In this document: piece after piece, positions 6,128 through 8,415 of the stretch
Numbering within the stretch: the stretch's first letter is position 1
Layout: each line of letters begins with the position of its first letter
DNA from: Rhodoferax sp.
Lineage (GTDB): Bacteria > Pseudomonadota > Gammaproteobacteria > Burkholderiales > Burkholderiaceae_C
Direction: 5' to 3'
NCBI GenBank assembly: GCA_018882485.1
Contig: VERU01000089.1
Location: forward strand, 1 to 8,415
Length of the DNA stretch: 8,415 bases
Made by a program: the position numbers and the translations under genes
The notes under the pieces: generated by a model
The model's database searches: none
Told to the model about the DNA's origin: nothing
What the model saw: the letters and a program-made list of their open reading frames with translations, nothing else

Positions 6128-6783
6128 ACCCGCATACCCGTCCCTCGCCGCGCCCTTCGGAGCCCGAATCCGAGGGCGATGTCGGGCAAGACCTGGTGCA
6201 GCGCATGAGGCAGCGGGCGCAGGGCCTGGGCGCTGCGCCCGTGGCCCTGGCCGATGTGGCCGAAGCCCATGGGCCAGCCGCCCGGGGCATGCTGCTGGTG
6301 CTGCTGTCCGTGCCCTGCCTGCTGCCCTTGCCCGGTGCTGGAACCGTGCTGTCGCTGGGCCTGGCGGCGCTGGCGCTGGCGCTCTGGCGCAGCCCGGACG
6401 GGCTCAGTCTGCCGGGGAGGGTGGCGCGGCTCGAACTGAGTTCGGATTCGGCGCGGCGGCTGTTTCAGTCGCTGGCCTGGGTCTACGAGCAGGCCGCCCG
6501 ACTGGCGTGCCAGCGTCTGGACCGCATGGTGCACTGGGCCGAGTCGGGGCGGCGCCTGTGGCTGGCGCCCCTGGTGGCCCTGATGGCCCTGCTGATTTTT
6601 CTACCCATACCGTTCGGCAACGTGTTGCCCGCCCTGGCCCTGGCCCTGACCGGCCTGGGGTTGATGTTCCGGGACGGCCTGGGGGTGCTGCTGGGCGCGG
6701 TGTTCGCCAGCTTGTCCGTCCTGTTTGCAGGCGGGCTGGGCTGGATGGCGTGGCGCCTGGCGGGCCACTGGGTCGGATTCTGA
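6124..6783 (+). CDS. ExoD-family (exopolysaccharide synthesis) membrane protein, TTG start
   Basis: The 219-residue product belongs to the ExoD family. It starts with a Pro/Ser-rich tail and the short helix DLVQRMRQRAQGLG, then VALADVAEAHGPAARGMLLVLLSVPCLLPLPG and a first hydrophobic pair. A middle amphipathic region (about 100-145) follows, and then the hallmark LPIPFGN (160-166) with LTGLGLMFRDG. ExoD affects exopolysaccharide production and alkaline tolerance in Sinorhizobium; the biochemical activity is unknown. The start is inferred. TTG at 6124 shares bases with the stop of the zinc-ribbon gene (TTGA overlap), which suits translational coupling. GTG 6196 and ATG 6205 are in frame but would remove part of the first conserved helix. 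No strong Shine-Dalgarno is present for any of them. Confidence 0.85.
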   Translation: MNPHTRPSPRPSEPESEGDVGQDLVQRMRQRAQGLGAAPVALADVAEAHGPAARGMLLVLLSVPCLLPLPGAGTVLSLGLAALALALWRSPDGLSLPGRVARLELSSDSARRLFQSLAWVYEQAARLACQRLDRMVHWAESGRRLWLAPLVALMALLIFLPIPFGNVLPALALALTGLGLMFRDGLGVLLGAVFASLSVLFAGGLGWMAWRLAGHWVGF

Positions 6784-6785
6784 GC

Positions 6786-6799
6786 GGCCGGAGACGGCC
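6786..6799 (+). terminator. Small GAGA-loop hairpin after the ExoD-family gene
   Basis: GGCCG (6786-6790) and CGGCC (6795-6799) form a perfect 5-bp stem closed by a GAGA (GNRA-type) loop, three bases after the stop codon. No T-tract follows, so this may be a weak or Rho-assisted end rather than an intrinsic terminator. It also borders the 3' end of the decayed minus-strand gene. Confidence 0.3.
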
Positions 6800-7111
6800 T
6801 CAGGGGTAGAAGCAGCGGAACCCGATGTCGACCGCTTAGCAGCCGGCGGGTTTCGAGGCCACTTCGTCGGGCCGCATCGCCTGGGGTGTCCGTACCACCC
6901 CCCCATGGTGCGGCGCAGGTCGCCCTGGGCGTCGGTGACCCATTCCCAGACCTTGGCCACCATGTCGTACACGGCGTTGCCAGCCGGCGACGAATTCGAA
7001 ACCCCCGCCCTCGCGCTCGGCCCGGGTGACCCACCCGCTGGCCTGCACGAGTCGGGCGTACTGCCCCAGCGTCACCTCGGTGCGGTCGATGGCTCCGCTG
7101 CGCAGTAAGGG
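6800..7111 (-). pseudogene. Decayed formylglycine-generating-enzyme/SUMF1-type gene
   Basis: Minus-strand remnants of one FGE-sulfatase (SUMF1) domain are spread over two frames. Frame 1 (about 6979-7111) gives IDRTEVTLGQYARLVQASGW and then VTRAEREGGGFEF, the domain's N-terminal part. The frame then shifts near 6978-6990 and directly continues as AGNAVYDMVAKVWEWVTD (VWEWVTD at 6931-6951), which belongs near the C terminus, so well over 100 residues of the middle are missing. A second shift occurs near the run of seven C's on the plus strand at 6898-6904, returning to frame 1 with TPQAMRPDEVASKPAGC, an in-frame TAA (6836-6838), then AVDIGFRCFYP and a TGA at 6800-6802. GFRC is the usual end of the domain. 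Intact family members have roughly 250-300 residues; about 100 remain. The gene is non-functional. There is no clear start codon. Confidence 0.85.
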
Positions 7112-7120
7112 CGAGGTGAA

Positions 7121-7140
7121 ACAAAACGCAACAAAGCGAT
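7121..7140 (+). promoter_or_regulatory. Tandem decamer repeat upstream of the Spy-like gene, possible response-regulator site
   Basis: ACAAAACGCA (7121-7130) is followed directly by ACAAAGCGAT (7131-7140), identical at 7 of 10 positions with a 10-bp period. OmpR-family regulators bind direct repeats spaced about one helical turn, and such a regulator is encoded 570 bases downstream. Two copies could be chance. I cannot assign promoter boxes nearby with confidence; CTGACA at 7147-7152 resembles a -35 but has no good -10. Confidence 0.25.
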
Positions 7141-7205
7141 ACCGCCCTGACACCCGGTAACGGGGCCCTGGCGGCACCATGACGGTCCTGTTCAACCCGT
7201 ATCCG

Positions 7206-7211
7206 AAAGGA
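7206..7211 (+). promoter_or_regulatory. Shine-Dalgarno AAAGGA of the Spy-like gene
   Basis: AAAGGA lies eight bases before the ATG at 7220 and supports that start. Confidence 0.7.
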
Positions 7212-7219
7212 CGACTTTC

Positions 7220-7690
7220 ATGAAAACCTGGATCAAACGTACGCTCCTGGGCCTGCTGGGCGCCACGGTGCTGGTGGGCGGCCTGTCGGCTTGCGGTCAC
7301 CAGCGCCACGCCTGGAGTGCCACCATGAGCCCTGAAGCCTATGCGCAGTCGCGCGACAAGCTGGTGGACCGGGTTGCCGGCAAACTGGACCTGAACGCCG
7401 GGCAGAAGCAGCGCCTGGCCACGCTGGGTGACAGGGTGTTCGAGCAGCGCCAGGCGCTGATCGGACAGACCCCCGACCCCCGGGCCGAATTGCGGGCCCT
7501 GCTGGCGTCGGAGAAATTCGACCGCACCCGTGCCCAGGCGCTGATCACTGAAAAAACCACGGCGCTGCAGGACAAGAGCCCCGGGGTGGTGGCGGCACTG
7601 GCGGACTTTTACGACAGCCTGAACCCCACGCAGCAGCAGAAGGTGCGCGCCTATCTGGAGGGCCGCCACCGTGGGTGGGGTCGCAGCTGA
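7220..7690 (+). CDS. Spy/CpxP-like periplasmic stress protein, predicted lipoprotein
   Basis: This small envelope protein has 156 residues. It opens with a basic N-region (MKTWIKR), a hydrophobic stretch and the lipobox LSAC with Cys25, predicting a lipid-anchored protein; E. coli Spy and CpxP are soluble instead. The mature part is highly charged and helical, with two LTxxQ-like motifs: LNAGQ (58-62) and LNPTQ (134-138), the paired signature of the Spy/CpxP fold. Such proteins act as ATP-independent chaperones or as inhibitors of a sensor kinase. A His-rich tail (GRHRGWGRS) and GHQRHAW after the lipobox might bind metal, which is speculation. The response-regulator gene starts 20 bases downstream, so the gene is probably part of the two-component operon and possibly its feedback target. 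Confidence 0.87.
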   Translation: MKTWIKRTLLGLLGATVLVGGLSACGHQRHAWSATMSPEAYAQSRDKLVDRVAGKLDLNAGQKQRLATLGDRVFEQRQALIGQTPDPRAELRALLASEKFDRTRAQALITEKTTALQDKSPGVVAALADFYDSLNPTQQQKVRAYLEGRHRGWGRS

Positions 7691-7710
7691 AAGGGTCGCA
7701 CAATCCGGCC

Positions 7711-8403
7711 ATGCAACGCATCCTGCTGATCGACGACGATGCCGACCTCGGGCCGCCTCTGGCGGCCTATTTCGGACGCTTTGGCCTGGAGCTGGCGCAG
7801 GCCCTGCGCCCCAGCAGCGGCCTGGCGATGCTGCAGCAAGGCGGGTGGGACGCGGCGATTCTGGATGTGATGCTGCCCGAGATGGACGGCTTTGCCCTGT
7901 GCCGTGCCATACGCCGGGAATCGGACCTTCCGCTGTTGATGCTCACCGCCCGTGGCGAGGTGATGGACCGGGTGGTGGGCCTGGAGCTGGGGGCCGATGA
8001 CTACCTGCCCAAGCCCTTCGAGCCTCGCGAACTGGTGGCGCGGGTGCAGACGGTGCTGCGCCGCCGCACCCCGCCCCGGCCGGCGGCCGCTGCCGAACAC
8101 CCGCAGCGCGTGTTCGACGGCCTGGTGGTGGACCCGCTGACCCGAACCGTACGGCTGCTGGGCCAGGTGGTGGACCTCACCAGCACCGAATTCGACCTGT
8201 TGCTGTTGCTGGCCCGCGAGCCGGGTCGGGTGTACACCCGCGACGACATCCTCAACCACCTGCGAGGGCGCGAGGCCGAGCTGCACACCCGTGCGGTGGA
8301 CATCGTGGTCAGCCGCCTGCGCCGCAAACTCGAACCGCTGGACTGCATCAAGACCGTGCGCCATGCGGGCTACACCCTGGCCCTTCCGCCGCTGACCCCA
8401 TGA
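7711..8403 (+). CDS. OmpR-family response regulator (CpxR-like)
   Basis: This two-component transcriptional regulator has 230 residues. The receiver domain (1-115) has the acidic pair Asp8/Asp9, phosphoacceptor Asp52 in AAILDVMLPEMDGF, Thr79 in MLTARG and Lys101 in LPKPFEP. The DNA-binding winged helix (about 133-228) contains DLTSTEFDLLLLLAREPGRV, YTRDDIL and the recognition segment RAVDIVVSRLRRKLEP, ending in TVRHAGYTL. The closest well-known type by layout and gene neighbours is CpxR, but target specificity cannot be read from sequence. MQRILLIDDD is the conserved beginning, so I chose the ATG at 7711, although the AAGGG at 7691-7695 is 15 bases away; a GTG at 7675 in the same frame would overlap the preceding gene. 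The stop overlaps the next start (ATGA). Confidence 0.95.
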   Translation: MQRILLIDDDADLGPPLAAYFGRFGLELAQALRPSSGLAMLQQGGWDAAILDVMLPEMDGFALCRAIRRESDLPLLMLTARGEVMDRVVGLELGADDYLPKPFEPRELVARVQTVLRRRTPPRPAAAAEHPQRVFDGLVVDPLTRTVRLLGQVVDLTSTEFDLLLLLAREPGRVYTRDDILNHLRGREAELHTRAVDIVVSRLRRKLEPLDCIKTVRHAGYTLALPPLTP

Positions 8404-8415
8404 AACCGGCGCACG
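8400..8415 (+). CDS. Start of the next gene, presumably the partner sensor kinase (5' fragment)
   Basis: ATG at 8400 overlaps the response-regulator stop as ATGA and reads MKPAH before the window ends. The overlap implies translational coupling, and a histidine kinase gene is the usual follower of an OmpR-family regulator. Identity is inferred from position only; five codons carry no family information. Confidence 0.5.

Noticed and set aside
7205..7219. Hairpin GAAAG/CTTTC around the Spy-like gene's Shine-Dalgarno, as a possible RNA thermometer
   Set aside because: Only 5 bp, mostly A-T pairs, and a small loop; too weak to claim a regulatory role.
6836..7669. A 277-codon minus-strand open frame treated as one gene
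   Set aside because: Most of it is antisense to the Spy-like gene; only its last part (below about 7111) is meaningful, as part of the decayed FGE-like gene.

Overview
The window is GC-rich, densely coding DNA with strong G/C preference at third codon positions, in the style of a betaproteobacterial chromosome. Burkholderiales is my best guess, an inference from GC content and the mix of NhaR, YccA, Alx and ExoD families rather than from a marker gene. I see no rRNA, tRNA, CRISPR array, insertion sequence or phage gene. It reads as ordinary core or near-core chromosome with one decayed gene.

Layout. Bases 1-478 (minus) hold the N-terminal half of an EamA/DMT permease that runs off the window. 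It is divergent from arfB (ribosome rescue hydrolase, 529-972), which is followed by rbgA (circularly permuted ribosome-assembly GTPase, TTG start, 1033-1974). An alpha/beta hydrolase with an Asp nucleophile (minus, 2002-2970) converges on rbgA across a near-perfect inverted repeat. Next comes alx (TerC-family manganese exporter, 3219-4166), whose leader contains a recognisable yybP-ykoY manganese riboswitch. A visible expression platform lets the 3' strand of aptamer helix P1 pair instead with the alx ribosome binding site. nhaR (LysR regulator, minus, 4168-5055) converges on alx with one base between stop codons.

Divergent from nhaR is a likely operon: yccA (BI-1 family membrane protein and FtsH modulator relative), a 75-residue zinc-ribbon protein, and an ExoD-family membrane protein whose TTG start overlaps the preceding stop. 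Bases 6800-7111 (minus) are the wreck of a formylglycine-generating-enzyme/SUMF1-type gene, with a large internal deletion, two frame changes and a nonsense codon. Finally a Spy/CpxP-like lipoprotein gene, an OmpR-family response regulator and the first codons of an overlapping gene (presumably the sensor kinase) form an envelope-stress two-component locus.

Together the central genes suggest metal, alkaline and membrane-stress homeostasis: manganese export under riboswitch control, a cation/pH-type regulator, an FtsH-linked membrane protein, and a CpxP/CpxRA-like system. That grouping is inferred from neighbourhood. I did not find a convincing wholly new system. The best signals are the riboswitch with its strand-exchange platform and the decayed SUMF1-like gene.
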